Source: Pseudobdellovibrionaceae bacterium (lineage in GTDB: Bacteria > Bdellovibrionota > Bdellovibrionia > Bdellovibrionales > JAMPXM01). Taken from it: a stretch of 14,296 bases of DNA. The position numbers and the translations under genes are program-made. Location of the stretch: the NCBI GenBank assembly GCA_913774795.1, contig CAJYIL010000384.1, positions 1 to 14,296 of the forward strand, read 5' to 3'. The notes beneath the pieces were generated by a model. The model was not told where the DNA came from. It was given only the letters and a program-made list of their open reading frames with translations, and searched no databases. Position 1 is the first letter of the stretch. Every line of letters starts with the position of its first letter. Shown here in pieces: positions 13,766-14,296 of this stretch.

Positions 13766-14294
13766 TCTCAAAGATCGTCTCGTAACCGAGGTGATCCGAG
13801 AGTTCGCGGCCCTTGTAGTTACCCTTGAAATTGCGGGCGACGGCGAGCGGACGAATCGTGACGCGTTTTCCGTTTGCGAAGAAGATATGATCGACGCTCT
13901 CGTCGAGGAGATTCACGCGGTCGGTCGTTTGTGAGAGACGGCATCCGCTGGCCGGGTTCACGCAAATCTCGCCGACGTTCTGAAAACCCGTGCGCTTCAC
14001 GAAGTCGGAGTACGAAGGCAATCCGGGACTGGTGTTGAAGTCTCCGCCGGCGATGAGACCGATGTCCTGGTTCACGAGAGACTTTAGGAAAGCTGCGTAG
14101 AGTTCGAGTTGCGATTGGCGCTGCGAATTCCAATCTTTGCCGGATTGCGAGTGCGTGGTCGAAACCAACATTTGAAAAGGCACATTCGGCATTTGAACAC
14201 GCACGGCGAGAGCGCCTTTTGAAGCGAAGCAATCCCATGTTCCGCAAACGGCGTTGTCGTAGAGAAGGCCTTGTTGGAACGTGATCGGGAACTC
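13752..14294 (-). CDS. Endonuclease/exonuclease/phosphatase-fold hydrolase, sphingomyelinase-like, C-terminal part
   Basis: A metal-dependent phosphodiesterase of the DNase I-like (EEP) fold. The frame is open to the right edge with no stop, so the N-terminus lies outside; 180 residues are visible, starting EFPITFQQGLLYDNA. Diagnostic motifs by visible position: DCFASKGALAVRVQMP (21-36), resembling the D-x-ASKG-x-L segment of Mg-dependent neutral sphingomyelinases and their bacterial relatives; VSTTHSQSG (44-52), a version of NTHLQAG; GGDFNTSP (83-90), with the GDFN metal and catalytic motif; SVDHIFF in the later part; and GRELSDHLGYE near the end, with the catalytic Asp-His of SDH. Two Cys (17 and 22) are close together. 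The substrate could be phospholipid, nucleic acid or another phosphodiester; the ASKG motif favours a lipid. It is convergent with the small membrane protein, overlapping it by 14 nt. Confidence 0.85.
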   Translation of the reverse strand, partial: EFPITFQQGLLYDNAVCGTWDCFASKGALAVRVQMPNVPFQMLVSTTHSQSGKDWNSQRQSQLELYAAFLKSLVNQDIGLIAGGDFNTSPGLPSYSDFVKRTGFQNVGEICVNPASGCRLSQTTDRVNLLDESVDHIFFANGKRVTIRPLAVARNFKGNYKGRELSDHLGYETIFEINWN

Positions 14295-14296
14295 AC

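Noticed and set aside
1..14296. Search by eye for CRISPR arrays, tRNA or rRNA genes, IS ends and integrase or transposase genes
   Set aside because: No regularly spaced repeats, cloverleaf-like genes, terminal inverted repeats flanking a gene, or mobile-element proteins were found.

Overview
The window is about 14.3 kb of densely packed, moderately GC-rich bacterial chromosome. It carries housekeeping and isoprenoid genes with no phage, IS, CRISPR, rRNA or tRNA signal that I can see. The combination of a linked mevalonate pathway with type 2 IDI, an rsmG/SpoU pair, and the order pheS-pheT-ihfA-merR suggests a Gram-negative proteobacterium-like organism. A Bdellovibrionota or former deltaproteobacterial lineage fits best, but this is an inference from gene content and order, not from a phylogenetic marker.

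Region 1 (1-4661, + strand) is a mevalonate-pathway operon: the 3' end of fni (type 2 isopentenyl-diphosphate isomerase), mvaA (class II HMG-CoA reductase), a phosphomevalonate kinase-like GHMP kinase, mvaD (diphosphomevalonate decarboxylase) and mvk (mevalonate kinase). Genes overlap or lie 3-16 nt apart, and two use TTG starts. Together they convert HMG-CoA to IPP and then DMAPP. HMG-CoA synthase and thiolase are not in view and may lie upstream.

Region 2 (4658-6402): a secreted DUF1402-like protein on the - strand meets mvk tail to tail with overlapping stops. Its motif layout recalls lysozyme-like transglycosylases. A divergent + strand short-chain dehydrogenase follows.

Region 3 (6427-8111, - strand) holds rsmG (16S rRNA G527 methyltransferase with a basic N-terminal extension) translationally coupled to a TrmH/SpoU-family RNA methyltransferase.

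Region 4 (8166-13765, + strand) holds pheS-pheT (phenylalanyl-tRNA synthetase), ihfA (IHF alpha), a MerR-family regulator with an acidic N-terminal tail, and two overlapping membrane-protein genes. The first of these ends in a small domain resembling DUF1566/FGE-type C-type-lectin folds. The only sizeable gap, pheT to ihfA (103 nt), contains a GC-rich hairpin.

Region 5 (13752 to the right edge, - strand) is the C-terminal part of an endonuclease/exonuclease/phosphatase-fold hydrolase, resembling Mg-dependent sphingomyelinases, which overlaps the preceding membrane gene tail to tail.

The most interesting leads are the DUF1402-like protein as a possible peptidoglycan enzyme, the short divergent phosphomevalonate kinase, the Ala-rich C-terminal tail on HMG-CoA reductase, and the uncharacterised membrane pair at the end of the pheST-ihfA-merR cluster. 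I see no clear evidence of a wholly new multi-gene system.
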